From Lachnospiraceae bacterium (GTDB taxonomy: Bacteria; Bacillota; Clostridia; Lachnospirales; Lachnospiraceae), in assembly GCA_017617545.1 (NCBI GenBank), contig JAFZVZ010000016.1, positions 1 to 64,000 of the forward strand: DNA of 64,000 nucleotides, read 5' to 3'. The notes under the pieces were generated by a model that was not told the DNA's origin, made no database searches, and saw nothing but the letters and a program-made list of their open reading frames with translations. How positions within the stretch are numbered: position 1 is the stretch's first letter; the number at the start of each line of letters is the position of its first letter. The position numbers and the translations under genes were made by a program. This document shows, piece after piece, positions 44,692-53,659 of the stretch.

Positions 44692-45363
44692 TCAAACACG
44701 CTCCAGCGTGTACCCCTCGTTGGCGTTGCACGCGATCGCGTACGGCGTGTCGTTCTCCTCGAGCTTGCGGTTCAGGCGGGAGATCGTCGTGTAGATCGCG
44801 TTGGGGTTCATGGCCGTCGGGGAGTTCCACACGTTGCGGTACAGATCCTCCTTCGCGATCGGCTTGCCGCTTCCGGACGCGAGCATCAGAAGCAGCGAGA
44901 ACTCCTTCTTGGTCAGCAGCAGGTCGTGCCCGCGGTAACTCGCGACGCCCGACACCGTATCAAGCTTGATATCGTCGTAAAATACGCACCGGTTTCCGGT
45001 GTTGCTCCCGCGCAGCCGCGCCTCCACATGCGCCACAAAGACGCCGAGGTCGTACGGCTTGGTCATATAGTCATCGCCGCCCGCACGCAGCGCGCGGATG
45101 ATGTCATCATTTTCCCCGAGCGCCGAAAGAAACAGGATCGGCACATCGTACTCCTCGCGGATCTTCCTGCACAGGGTGATGCCGTCGCTGTCGGGAAGCA
45201 TGATGTCAAGGACGACCAGATCCACCGGCTCCGCCTTCAGCTGCTCGATGCAGCTCTTGCCGTCGTACGCCGTCAGAACGTGATAGTCCTCCATCAGCAG
45301 CGCCTCATAATTGATCTCCATGATGTGAGGATTGTCCTCCACCAGGAGCACTGTGTTACTCAT
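44692..45363 (-). CDS. OmpR-family response regulator
   Basis: The 223-residue regulator has a receiver domain (about 1-120) with L-L-V-E-D-N, the phospho-acceptor D53 in V-V-L-D-I-M-L-P, and the conserved Lys in M-T-K-P-Y. A winged-helix output domain (about 130-223: L-T-K-K-E-F-S-L-L, NPNAIYTTISRLNRKL) follows. It overlaps the kinase gene by 4 bp (ATGA), so the pair is coupled. The regulon is unknown. An inverted repeat CTTACA...TGTAAG lies in front of the operon (47401-47417). Confidence 0.95.
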   Translation of the reverse strand: MSNTVLLVEDNPHIMEINYEALLMEDYHVLTAYDGKSCIEQLKAEPVDLVVLDIMLPDSDGITLCRKIREEYDVPILFLSALGENDDIIRALRAGGDDYMTKPYDLGVFVAHVEARLRGSNTGNRCVFYDDIKLDTVSGVASYRGHDLLLTKKEFSLLLMLASGSGKPIAKEDLYRNVWNSPTAMNPNAIYTTISRLNRKLEENDTPYAIACNANEGYTLERV

Positions 45364-47291
45364 TTTTCCTTCTCCTTCGGTATTGTAAACCGGAAGGTCG
45401 TTCCCGTAGGTCCGGTGCTCACAAGTTCCAGCTCACCGCCGTGCAGTTCCACGGTATCCCTGCAGATGGGAAGTCCCAGTCCGTTGCCCCCGTCCGTCGT
45501 GTAGCCGCGCTCAAACACATGCTCCACCGACTCCTCGGGGATGCCGTTGCCCGTATCGGACACCGTAAATTCGCCCGCATCCGCGAGCTCGATCACTGCG
45601 AGCGTGATCGTTCCCTCCTCGGTATGCCTGCTCGCGTTGACGATCAGGTTGATCAAAACCTGCAGCAAAAGCTCGAAGTTGCCGTGCACCATGCTTCCGC
45701 CGCCGGTCAGCACAAGCTTGTTGCCGCGCTTCTCGCACACCGGCTTCATGACAGCCACCGCGCTCTTCGCGAGTTCCATCGTGTCCACCGGTCCCATCTC
45801 GGCATCCTTGCGGCGCCCGTAGGTGTATGCCATGAGGTTGGAAACCATCTCGCCGAGACGGTCCGCCTCCGAGCGGATCGTGGACAGTCGCTCCGACGTC
45901 TGCTCCGACATTTTCCCCTTCTGAATCTGCATGTCGATCAGCTGCGCGTAGCCGGAGATGACCGCCAGCGGCGTCTTCAGCTCGTGCGCGACTGTCTGCA
46001 GGAAGTCGTGGTTCATATCGTTGACGCGCTGCAGCACTTCGTTCCGGTTCTTTTCCTCCTCCAGATGCAACGCCTGTTGCTGCATCCTATAGTTGACGAT
46101 AACAGCAAGGATCAGGATGCACGCCAGCATTCCGAACGGTGTGACACCGTAATGCGCGATCATCGAGTTGCTGCCGGTGCCCATGCCCTCCCGGTACATC
46201 GAGTAGATCAGGATCAGGATAGCTGCGATCGCGCCGCAATCCGTCAGCGTCGGCCGCTTGTGTTTCCGGAACCAGAGCACTATGTGGATCACCATCAGAA
46301 CGGCGATCGCCAGGCAGTAATAATAACAGATATGGCACAGAAGCACGAGGTCGTGCGTATCCAACGTAAAATGAAGGATGATCAAAACAGCATAAATCCC
46401 GGTGAACACGATCGTATCCCTCTTACGGAATACCTTGTGGAAAAATGCTGCCGGAAGAACATACCCGACCGCCGGGATCATCGAAGCGACCAGGACCGAA
46501 AGCCGGTACCGCAACAGGAAATCCATCTCCGGAAGAAACATTTCAAACGCAAAGAACTGGTTCCGAAACGCGATCAGCAGGCAGCACAGCGCCAGGACAC
46601 CGTACCCTCGGTTGCGCAGATGCGTCGCGCAGATCAGAAAATACATCGCCAGAAACACGAGACCGCACGATGTGAACATGGAGAACAACGCGATGCCACG
46701 CACATATTTATCAATATTATCCGGTGTCGAGATCGTGGTTGCCTGAATGAAGCCCCCTTCATTGTGCATGTAATTGCAATACTGGTAGATAATCTCCACC
46801 TCACCGGTCTCGCCGGTGTAAAACGGATACCTCATAAAGCGGCCGCCGTGAACCGCCTTCTGCGGATCGTCTGAGACATATCCGATATTCAACTCCTCCT
46901 GCCCGTTCACGAACACGCGCGTCGAGTAATCGATGCCGTAACTGGCAATCTCCAGATACTGGTTGGGTTTGGCCTTGATCACAACATGATACGTGCCGAG
47001 GTTATAATCCCAGACGCCCTTCCCGTCCTTCGGCGGAAGCGACGTCGGATCCTTGAAATCCTCCGGCCAGAGCAGCTTCCCCGCATAGTAATCCCAGTTG
47101 TTCACCAGGTGATAAACGCTTTCCATAAAATCGACATCCGTCGCGTCGACAACACCATCCGTCGCCGAGATTTCCGGCATGGTAATATACATCCGGCTGC
47201 TCACATACTTGTAAACAAGTCCGATGCACAGTATCACGACGGCGGGGAGTATGAACCCCGCTATTCGGCTGATCTTCCGCTTCCTCAGCAT
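45360..47291 (-). CDS. Membrane sensor histidine kinase with seven-helix sensor module
   Basis: The 643-residue kinase has one N-terminal helix (about 10-28), an extracytoplasmic domain (about 30-195, with an Ig/jelly-roll-like YHVVIKAKPNQYLEIASYGIDYSTRVFVNG), then seven hydrophobic helices (about 198-400). A short coiled coil leads into HisKA (phospho-acceptor H436 in H-E-L-K-T-P-L) and HATPase_c (N box L-I-N-L-I-V-N-A-S-R-H, G1 D-T-G-N-G-I-P, G-N-G-L-G-L). The layout is that of 7TMR-DISM receptors, whose outer domain often binds carbohydrates. Confidence 0.93.
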   Translation of the reverse strand: MLRKRKISRIAGFILPAVVILCIGLVYKYVSSRMYITMPEISATDGVVDATDVDFMESVYHLVNNWDYYAGKLLWPEDFKDPTSLPPKDGKGVWDYNLGTYHVVIKAKPNQYLEIASYGIDYSTRVFVNGQEELNIGYVSDDPQKAVHGGRFMRYPFYTGETGEVEIIYQYCNYMHNEGGFIQATTISTPDNIDKYVRGIALFSMFTSCGLVFLAMYFLICATHLRNRGYGVLALCCLLIAFRNQFFAFEMFLPEMDFLLRYRLSVLVASMIPAVGYVLPAAFFHKVFRKRDTIVFTGIYAVLIILHFTLDTHDLVLLCHICYYYCLAIAVLMVIHIVLWFRKHKRPTLTDCGAIAAILILIYSMYREGMGTGSNSMIAHYGVTPFGMLACILILAVIVNYRMQQQALHLEEEKNRNEVLQRVNDMNHDFLQTVAHELKTPLAVISGYAQLIDMQIQKGKMSEQTSERLSTIRSEADRLGEMVSNLMAYTYGRRKDAEMGPVDTMELAKSAVAVMKPVCEKRGNKLVLTGGGSMVHGNFELLLQVLINLIVNASRHTEEGTITLAVIELADAGEFTVSDTGNGIPEESVEHVFERGYTTDGGNGLGLPICRDTVELHGGELELVSTGPTGTTFRFTIPKEKEK

Positions 47292-47367
47292 CCTTCTTCT
47301 CCTCTGCCCCCGATGGGCTGTCCTCTTCCAATACGCATAAAAACAGTCTGACTCTTTCGGTTCTATC

Positions 47368-47397
47368 AGTATACTCTATTTCTTCCCAAAATCGCAA
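47368..47397 (-). promoter_or_regulatory. Promoter of the two-component operon
   Basis: TTGCGA (47397-47392) and TATACT (47373-47368), 18-nt spacer, on the minus strand. Just upstream is the inverted repeat CCTTAC/GTAAGG (47400-47417), a possible binding site or an opposite-strand terminator with TTTTTT behind it. Confidence 0.6.
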
Positions 47398-47511
47398 GAC
47401 CTTACACTTTTGTAAGGTTTTTTCGCGAAAATTCACATTTTCCGGCCATAATGCCGCCTTTTACCGCGTGATTCGACGGAAAATCCGCTCGTTCCGCCCG
47501 CTCCGCCGGGG

Positions 47512-47540
47512 TTGACAAGCAGTCCGATGCCCTATAAACT
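47512..47540 (+). promoter_or_regulatory. Promoter of the HPr-kinase-like gene
   Basis: TTGACA (47512-47517) is perfect. TAAACT (47535-47540) is 17 nt away; TATAAA at 47533 with a 15-nt spacer is the alternative. Confidence 0.5.
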
Positions 47541-47639
47541 GTGAACGACGGCATCGCGGCGCTTGCCTTGCGATGCCAAACCACGGACGGAAGGAACAGT
47601 CGCAGACGCCGGGCACCCCGCAGCTCTGCGCAATGAACC

Positions 47640-48380
47640 ATGAACGCTGTTACCATAGAAATCGCAGGGATCCCCGCGGAGATCCGATGCCGCTATCCGG
47701 GCAACGTCCGCTTCTTCAGTGAGTATGTCACGGATAAAGCACCGATGTTCACGGTGGAGGTTACCGACGAGCACATCGAGCAGGCGCGGGCGAACTATGC
47801 CCGGATGGACGACGCGCGTGGATGGAAACGGCTTCATCGGGAAGACGCGTTTTTGGAAAATAACGCGATCCACGCCCTGCTCGCGGAAGCTCTGCTTGAG
47901 CACGGCGTTCTCCTGCTTCACGGCTCAGCGCTGTGCATGGACGGACAGGGCATCGTGTTTGTCGCGAAAAGCGGCACGGGCAAGAGCACGCACACCCGCC
48001 TCTGGCGCGAGGTGTACGGAGACCGCGTCCTGATGATCAACGACGACAAACCCATGGTGCGGATTGTCGACGGAAAGGCTTACGTGTACGGCACGCCCTG
48101 GAACGGCAAGCATCATCTCAGCACCAACGCCGGCGCGCCTCTGGCCGCAGTCGTCCGGCTCGAGCGAGATGAGACAAACCGTGTCGAGCCGCTGTCGCCG
48201 ACCGACTCATACTCCCTTTTGATCCGACATTCCTATCGCTCCGAGGACCCCTTGATCATGGCCCGGATCATGGAGCTGGAGAAGCAATTGCTGAGCGCGA
48301 CATCGTTCTGGCACCTCGGCTGCAACATGGATCCGGAAGCCGCACGAGTTGCCTGCGAAGGGATCCTGCAGCTGCACTGA
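47640..48380 (+). CDS. HPr-kinase-like (HprK/PEPCK-fold) protein
   Basis: The 246-residue protein has a C-terminal half like HPr kinase and PEP carboxykinase: L-L-H-G-S-A-L, the P-loop A-K-S-G-T-G-K-S-T-H-T and I-N-D-D-K-P-M-V with acidic metal ligands. The N-terminal ~85 residues are not an HprK N-domain. Such short HprK-like kinases are frequent in Clostridia and are sometimes linked to peptide-modification loci, but no precursor peptide or PqqD gene is visible here. It is one of three plus-strand genes and stands alone. A clear ribosome site is lacking. Confidence 0.7.
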   Translation: MNAVTIEIAGIPAEIRCRYPGNVRFFSEYVTDKAPMFTVEVTDEHIEQARANYARMDDARGWKRLHREDAFLENNAIHALLAEALLEHGVLLLHGSALCMDGQGIVFVAKSGTGKSTHTRLWREVYGDRVLMINDDKPMVRIVDGKAYVYGTPWNGKHHLSTNAGAPLAAVVRLERDETNRVEPLSPTDSYSLLIRHSYRSEDPLIMARIMELEKQLLSATSFWHLGCNMDPEAARVACEGILQLH

Positions 48381-48402
48381 AAAACCGAACGGAACAAAAA
48401 AG

Positions 48403-48438
48403 AAGCCGGAAGGCCTGACTTCTCAGGTCTTTCGGCTT
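48403..48438 (+). terminator. Terminator of the HPr-kinase-like gene
   Basis: AAGCCGGAAGGCCTGA pairs imperfectly with TCAGGTCTTTCGGCTT, followed by GCTTTGTTT. Confidence 0.6.
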
Positions 48439-48475
48439 GCTTTGTTTCCGCGGTCTTTTTTTACGGACTTTCTTG

Positions 48476-48506
48476 CAAAAAACTCCGCAATCTCTCGATT
48501 GCGGAG
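48476..48506 (-). terminator. Terminator after tRNA-Val(GAC)
   Basis: CTCCGCAATC and GATTGCGGAG form a perfect 10-bp stem with a 4-nt loop; the minus strand continues with TTTTTTGC. Confidence 0.85.
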
Positions 48507-48510
48507 CTGA

Positions 48511-48583
48511 TGGAAACAATGGGGCTCGAACCCATGACCTCCCGCGCGTCAGGCGGACGCTCTCCCGGCTGAGCTATATTTCC
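48511..48583 (-). tRNA. tRNA-Val (anticodon GAC)
   Basis: The 73-nt cloverleaf is complete. Acceptor GGAAATA pairs with TGTTTCC, the D arm is GCTC...GAGC, and the anticodon stem TCCGC/GCGGG carries loop CTGACGC, placing GAC at 34-36. The T arm has GGTTCGAGCC. The CCA end is not encoded. Confidence 0.92.
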
Positions 48584-48711
48584 ATGCGCGATCTGTTATC
48601 TGACCGCAGAAGTAATCATACACGAAACCGGAGAAAAATGCAACTGTTTTCTTGCCCGAGGCAAAGTCAAATTCTTCCCGGCCGGGCAGCCTTTTCGTTT
48701 CTTCGGAAAAT

Positions 48712-48744
48712 GAAAAGCCTGTCGCACCGTACGATGCAACAGGC
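48712..48744 (-). terminator. Terminator after tRNA-Val(CAC)
   Basis: GCCTGT..GCA pairs with TGC..ACAGGC (48717-48744) and the minus strand continues with TTTTC. It overlaps no gene and separates the two tRNA genes. Confidence 0.65.
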
Positions 48745-48751
48745 CGTGTAA

Positions 48752-48824
48752 TGGGGGCGACGGGGCTCGAACCCGTGACCTCCCGCGTGTGAGGCGGACG
48801 CTCTCCCGGCTGAGCTACACTCCC
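48752..48824 (-). tRNA. tRNA-Val (anticodon CAC)
   Basis: The 73-nt tRNA has the same D, anticodon-stem and T-arm sequences as its neighbour, but loop CTCACAC places CAC at 34-36. The acceptor GGGAGTG/CGCCCCC has an A-C mismatch at pair 4-69. CCA is not encoded. Confidence 0.9.
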
Positions 48825-48915
48825 ATCTATGAATGAACCGCCCCGTGGCTGCGTCGCGGTTTGGCCGATTCACTGTGCTATTTATGCGGGTTGCTTGTCA
48901 CCCGCGTCTTTCGGA

Positions 48916-50298
48916 TCACTCCTCGTTCCGATCCTCCATCGCTTCGTACTCCCTGTGCGTACCGACATACTTGTACGCGGGACGGATGATCTTGCCGTTG
49001 TTGATGATCTCCTCCATCCGGTGAGCCGCCCAGCCGCTGATTCGCGAGATCGCGAAGATCGGCGTATAGAGCTCTTCCGGAATTCCTAACATATCATACA
49101 CGAAACCGCTGTAAAAATCAACATTTGCGCACAAAGGTTTGAACAAATGTCTGTTCTCGGCGATTACTTCCTTCGCGATGCGCTCCACGGTGAAGTACAA
49201 TTCGAGCTCATCCGTGCGGTCCTTCTCCTCCGCAAGCCTGATCGCGTAATCGCGCAGGATCACCTGGCGGGGATCGGAGAGCGTGTACACCGCGTGGCCG
49301 ATACCGTACACAAGACCGGTGCGGTCGAACGCTTCCTTGCGGACGAGCTTCGTCAGATACTCACGGATCTGACCCTCATCCTTCCAGTCGTTCACGTTGT
49401 CCTTCAGGTCGGCGAACATCTGGCGGACCTTCAGGTTCGCGCCACCGTGACGGTAGCCCTTCAGCGAAGCGATCGCAGCAGCCGTCGCGGAGTAGGTGTC
49501 CGTTCCGGACGAGGTCACAACGTGCGTGGTAAATGTGGAGTTGTTACCGCCGCCGTGCTCCGCGTGGATCACGAGGCAGATATCGAGAACCTTCGCCTCC
49601 AGCTCGGTGAAGCGTCCGTCCGGACGAAGCATCGAGAGGATATTTTCCGCGGTTGAGTACTCCGGCTTGGGGTTGCGGATGATCAGACTCTCATCCATGC
49701 GGAAATGAAGGTACGACCAATATGCGTAGATCGAAATGACAGGCAGCTTCGCGATCAGGTTGATCGACTGGCGAAGCACATTTTCCACCGAGAGATCCTC
49801 GGCGTCGTCATCGTACGAATACAGTGTCAGGATGCTCTTCTGCAGGCTGTTCATGATGTTGCCGCTGACGGCCTTCATGATGACGTCGCGGATGAACTTG
49901 TTCGAAAGCGACTGGAACGTCGTGATCAGCTCGATGAAATCCTTGAGCTGCGTCTCGTTCGGAAGCTCGCCGAACAACAGGAGGTATGTGGTCTCCTCGA
50001 ACGCGTAGCGGCGCTCGGCAAATCCCTTCACCATCTCCTGCACGTCATAGCCCTGATAGTACAGCTTGCCGTCCGCCGGCACCTTCGTGCCGCCGATCAG
50101 CTTGTATGCGGTCACATCGGAAATCTCCGTAAGGCCGGTGAGAACGCCCGCGCCGTTGCTGTCACGCAGACCGCGCTTAACGTCATACTCGGCATAGAGG
50201 TTCTGATCGATCACACCTGCTTTTCTGCACTCATTGACGAGAAACTGAAAATCGCGTTCTCCCTTCTCGTCCAATTTCATCATAGACGAATCACCCAT
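48916..50298 (-). CDS. gltA: Citrate synthase
   Basis: I start at MGDSSMMKLDEKGERDF (50298), eight nt behind TTGGAG. The 460-residue enzyme condenses oxaloacetate and acetyl-CoA. Family blocks include VTAYKLIGGTKVPADGKLYYQG, L-V-I-H-A-E-H-G-G-G-N-N-S-T-F and ASLKGYRHGGANLKV, followed by Y-G-I-G-H-A-V-Y with a catalytic His. In anaerobic Clostridia it feeds the oxidative branch to glutamate. It has a strong promoter (50403-50431) and precedes the tRNA genes without a visible terminator. Confidence 0.95.
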   Translation of the reverse strand: MGDSSMMKLDEKGERDFQFLVNECRKAGVIDQNLYAEYDVKRGLRDSNGAGVLTGLTEISDVTAYKLIGGTKVPADGKLYYQGYDVQEMVKGFAERRYAFEETTYLLLFGELPNETQLKDFIELITTFQSLSNKFIRDVIMKAVSGNIMNSLQKSILTLYSYDDDAEDLSVENVLRQSINLIAKLPVISIYAYWSYLHFRMDESLIIRNPKPEYSTAENILSMLRPDGRFTELEAKVLDICLVIHAEHGGGNNSTFTTHVVTSSGTDTYSATAAAIASLKGYRHGGANLKVRQMFADLKDNVNDWKDEGQIREYLTKLVRKEAFDRTGLVYGIGHAVYTLSDPRQVILRDYAIRLAEEKDRTDELELYFTVERIAKEVIAENRHLFKPLCANVDFYSGFVYDMLGIPEELYTPIFAISRISGWAAHRMEEIINNGKIIRPAYKYVGTHREYEAMEDRNEE

Positions 50299-50402
50299 GG
50301 CACACTCCAACTGTATTGTTCGGATCCCGACGCCCCCTGATAAGAAATCGTCGGAAAATCCTAATCCCGGCGACCGAAAGCCGCCGAAAACCGTACCGCC
50401 CC

Positions 50403-50431
50403 ATTATATTCGCAGAACTGACAATCGTCAA
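50403..50431 (-). promoter_or_regulatory. Near-consensus promoter of citrate synthase
   Basis: TTGACG (50431-50426), 17-nt spacer, TATAAT (50408-50403) on the minus strand. A GGAAAAT motif (50443-50437) lies five bases upstream of the -35 box and another (50353-50359) in the leader. Confidence 0.75.
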
Positions 50432-50486
50432 TCCCTATTTTCCGACCGTTATGCCGCGCATACCGCGCAACAAAGCGTTTCCGCGG

Positions 50487-51269
50487 TCACTCTTCCTCGA
50501 GCCGGCCCTTCTGGCCCCAGCCGACGATCCTCGCCGCTCTGTGGCGGGAGAGGAAACGGGTTCCGAAGATGCCCGCGCGCATGCTCGCGCCGGGGATGAT
50601 CAGCTTCTTGCCCTTCTCCATCTTCTTGATCGCGTACTCGACAACCTTCTCCGGCGTCATGCCGCTCGTCCACTCCTTGCCGCGCGCCACCTTCGTGAAC
50701 TCGGTGTAGACCGGTCCCGGGCAAAGCGCGCCGACATAGATGCCGCTCTTCATATCCGCAAGCTCCTCCGCAAGTCCCTGCGTAAAGCTCGCGACGTACG
50801 CCTTGGTCGCGTAGTAGGTGTTGAGATACGGGCCCGCCGGAAGCAGTCCCGCGCAGGAAGCCACGTTGAGGATGGCACCGCTGCCGGCCTCCTTGCGAAG
50901 ATCCAGGAACCTCCGCGTGAGAATGTGCACCGCGCGGATGTTCAGGTCGATCATGCTCAGCTCTTCCTCGAGTGAATGTTCCACCGTGGCGCCGAGCAGG
51001 CCGAAGCCCGCGCAGTTGATCAGCACCGAAGCGCCCTGTCCCGAGATCGTCTCGATGACGCGGTTGCACTCCTCCTCCCGCGATAGATCCGCGGTCAGGA
51101 TCTCGCACGGAACATTGAGCTCACCCGCAAGCTCACGCATGCGGTCCTCACGTCTCGCGACCATGATCAGACGGCAGCCCTTCGCCGCCAGCGCTTTGGC
51201 GAACTCCCTTCCGATACCGGAACTCGCACCTGTAATCACAACCGTCAATCCGGTAAAATCAAATTTCAT
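50487..51269 (-). CDS. Short-chain dehydrogenase/reductase
   Basis: The 260-residue SDR has the NAD(P) loop G-A-S-S-G-I-G near residue 15, N-C-A-G, the active-site S in L-N-V-A-S and Y-Y-A-T-K (Y-x-x-x-K). V-A-R-R-E-D-R at the second strand suggests NADP preference. The C-terminal part (KKLIIPGASMRAGIFGTRFLSR) is typical of the DltE/YqjQ-like classical group. It lies 61 bp behind the acyltransferase-like gene, so the pair may act on one lipid or acyl substrate (inference). Confidence 0.9.
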   Translation of the reverse strand: MKFDFTGLTVVITGASSGIGREFAKALAAKGCRLIMVARREDRMRELAGELNVPCEILTADLSREEECNRVIETISGQGASVLINCAGFGLLGATVEHSLEEELSMIDLNIRAVHILTRRFLDLRKEAGSGAILNVASCAGLLPAGPYLNTYYATKAYVASFTQGLAEELADMKSGIYVGALCPGPVYTEFTKVARGKEWTSGMTPEKVVEYAIKKMEKGKKLIIPGASMRAGIFGTRFLSRHRAARIVGWGQKGRLEEE

Positions 51270-51330
51270 ACTATCTCCCGAATAATGCCTCTTCTCTTGC
51301 GCTGAAACCCCGTAACGAAATTGTCAGACG

Positions 51331-52284
51331 TCAATCTTCCGACGCATCCTTCTTTTTCTTCTTTTTCTTTTTCACCTTGTCGATCTTGTCAAACACGATC
51401 TGCTCCGGAGGCGACAACAGCTGTTCCGGATGCATAACGTACTGGCGGATCTTGCGGAAGCCTACGGCATAGGCAAAACCGTCCGCCGCGCGCTCATCGA
51501 CAACGAACTTCAGGGTAACCTTCACCTTGCGCTTCACGGTCCCGTCCGCCTGCGTCTCATAGCACACGCGCTTGCGTCCGATGCCGGCAAATGTGGACAG
51601 CGTGCCGAACTCATACATATGATGGTACACCGCGTCCAAGCCGATGGAACCCATGTTTGTGATGAAGAAGCTTGTGTGGAACGGGCTGATGTCCGTCAGC
51701 TTCTTCGGAAGCAATCCGTAGCGGTCCAGGAACTTGACAACCGAGATCGCCGCCGACAGCAGAAAATCAGGCAGCACGCTGAAGGCTGTCTCCAGACCGT
51801 CGATCGCGTTCTTATTCTCGTCCTCCTCCACCGACACGGTCATGTCGATGGCGCCGGTCTCCTCCTCAATGCGGCGGACAACGTCATACAGCGTGTCCTC
51901 GCACTCAAACTGCGGAATGATCAGCGTGCGGTCGCTCTCGCGCGACATGCCTCTCATCACGGTCATTGCGGCCTTGATGCAGTTGCGCGAATACAGCTTG
52001 CAATGCTTGACGAAGCGGTTCAGCTCCGGAACATCCACCCACGCGCGCACCATCGCGGCAAATACGATCTCATACAGAGTGAGCTTCGGCATCTCACCCT
52101 TGCGCATGTTTCGAATGAACTCCTCCGTCGCGGTAATGTCGACCTCCTCCGAGGCCAGCACCCATCCATCATACTTCTTCGGCATGATATACGGCTCCAG
52201 GCGGGTCATCGGATCCACATTGCGAACACGAAAACCGTCCTTGCGATCTCCCCAGCGTCTCTTTCTTCCTTCGTGCGGTTTCAT
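51331..52284 (-). CDS. 2-oxoacid dehydrogenase acyltransferase-like / CAT-fold protein
   Basis: I start at MKPHEGRKRRWGDR (52284), behind GTGAGGTG. The 317-residue protein aligns by pattern with the catalytic domain of E2 acyltransferases: E-E-V-D-I-T-A-T-E-E-F, L-Y-E-I-V-F-A-A-M-V-R-A, and F-H-T-S-F-F-I-T-N-M-G-S-I-G-L-D-A. There is no lipoyl or peripheral-subunit domain. The usual H-x-x-x-D-G active site reads D-E-R-A-A-D-G, so the His is missing. It ends in a run of Lys and Asp. It may be a non-catalytic or re-purposed CAT-fold protein. Confidence 0.7.
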   Translation of the reverse strand: MKPHEGRKRRWGDRKDGFRVRNVDPMTRLEPYIMPKKYDGWVLASEEVDITATEEFIRNMRKGEMPKLTLYEIVFAAMVRAWVDVPELNRFVKHCKLYSRNCIKAAMTVMRGMSRESDRTLIIPQFECEDTLYDVVRRIEEETGAIDMTVSVEEDENKNAIDGLETAFSVLPDFLLSAAISVVKFLDRYGLLPKKLTDISPFHTSFFITNMGSIGLDAVYHHMYEFGTLSTFAGIGRKRVCYETQADGTVKRKVKVTLKFVVDERAADGFAYAVGFRKIRQYVMHPEQLLSPPEQIVFDKIDKVKKKKKKKKDASED

Positions 52285-52463
52285 TCGAAAGCACCTCACT
52301 TCTTCTAAGTCATCTTCTTCCACAACACCCGTCGCGGCGGTATCCCGCCGGCGGCAGCCCCACCGGAATAAAAACACAAGAATCCGGCACTTAAACATTT
52401 TATATTATGTTTATGCGTCTGTCAATTTATAACCCCGAAGAAGGTGTATTTTTTGTGATTTGT

Positions 52464-52492
52464 TTGACACGGTCGCGGAAAATGAATACAAT
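52464..52492 (+). promoter_or_regulatory. Promoter of the lipoprotein gene, with GGAAAAT in the spacer
   Basis: TTGACA (52464-52469), 17-nt spacer, TACAAT (52487-52492). The spacer contains GGAAAAT (52477-52483), three bases before the -10 box. Confidence 0.75.
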
Positions 52493-52550
52493 GGCAGTAA
52501 TTAATCTTTCAACACCCTTTGTCTTAAGTAATTGCAAGGAGGTGGACCGT

Positions 52551-53513
52551 ATGAAACGCGGTTTATTCCTGATCCTTCTGCTCACCGCCGTGATGCTTTT
52601 GGGCGGCTGCGGAGCGGAAGACGAAAAACTGATCACATTTTCCGACACGGGAATTCAATCCGATCTGATCGGCGTTTCCATCGAGGGAACGACACTGACC
52701 ATCAAGCAGGCCGGCACCTACACGATCACGGGTACCTGCAAGGAAGGCAACATCATCGTTGACGCACCCGGCGGCAAGGCCATCGATCTGATCCTCAGCG
52801 ATCTCAACCTGACCTGCAGCACCACCGCGCCGATCGTCATCAAGGAAGGCTCGCTGGTTGCCCTGACGCTCAAGGAGAAGACGCAGAACATCATCACCGA
52901 CAACCACGTCTATTCCGAGACGGTTGAGCAGGGTGAGCAGTCCGCGGACGACCTTCTCGCAACCGTACCGAGCGCGGCGATCACCTCCAAGTGCCCGCTG
53001 CTCATCCGCGCCAACGGCGACGGCAAGCTGGTCGTCAACGGCAACAGCTACAACGGCATCGTATCCTCGGATACCCTGACCATCGAGAGCGGCGTCATCA
53101 ACGTGACCGCCAAGAACCACGGTATCCGCGGCAAGGATTTCGTCCTGATCTCCGGCGGCGTGATCACCGTCAAGGCCGGTGAGGACGGCATCAAGTCAAC
53201 CAACACGGAACGCGCGGCTCTGGGATACATCAACTTCAAGGGCGGCGTCGTCAACATCCAGGCGGGCGACGAGGCGGTAAGCGCTCCGAGCTCCGTAAGC
53301 TTCAGCGGCGGCACCATCACGATCAAGTCGAAAAATAACGGCATCAAGGTCGGGCAGAAGAACGCCGACGGCACGATGAAGGGCGGCACGATCAACTTCC
53401 TCGCCGGTATCGTCGACATCACCTCTTCGGACGATGCCATCCTCGCGGAGAAGCAAGTCAAGCAGGACACCGCGCTTGTAACCGTGAACGGCAAGGAATA
53501 CACCGTAGACTGA
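52551..53513 (+). CDS. Carbohydrate-binding domain lipoprotein (DUF4353-like)
   Basis: The start MKRGLFLILLLTAVML follows AAGGAGGTGG; the longer frame from 52407 has no such site and would include the promoter. A lipobox L-G-G-C ends the signal (Cys about 20). The remaining ~300 residues form right-handed beta-helix-like repeats: LIRANGDGKLVVNGNSYNGI, LTIESGVINVTAKNHGIRGK, VISGG-type turns and DGIKSTN. This is the layout of the carbohydrate-binding DUF4353 family found in Firmicutes. It should be a membrane-tethered surface protein. It has a strong promoter and terminator of its own. Confidence 0.85.
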   Translation: MKRGLFLILLLTAVMLLGGCGAEDEKLITFSDTGIQSDLIGVSIEGTTLTIKQAGTYTITGTCKEGNIIVDAPGGKAIDLILSDLNLTCSTTAPIVIKEGSLVALTLKEKTQNIITDNHVYSETVEQGEQSADDLLATVPSAAITSKCPLLIRANGDGKLVVNGNSYNGIVSSDTLTIESGVINVTAKNHGIRGKDFVLISGGVITVKAGEDGIKSTNTERAALGYINFKGGVVNIQAGDEAVSAPSSVSFSGGTITIKSKNNGIKVGQKNADGTMKGGTINFLAGIVDITSSDDAILAEKQVKQDTALVTVNGKEYTVD

Positions 53514-53543
53514 TTGACACGGACAACCTGATAACGATAAAAA

Positions 53544-53580
53544 ACGGCAGACCGGATTTACGCGGTCTGCCGTATTATTT
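53544..53580 (+). terminator. Terminator of the lipoprotein gene
   Basis: ACGGCAGACCG and CGGTCTGCCGT form a perfect 11-bp stem with an 8-nt loop, followed by ATTATTTTG. Confidence 0.8.
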
Positions 53581-53659
53581 TGCCTGATCACTCAAACTGC
53601 CGATTGGAACGGACGAGCATCCGTCACTTCGGTTTCTTCACGCTTGCGTGCGGAATACG

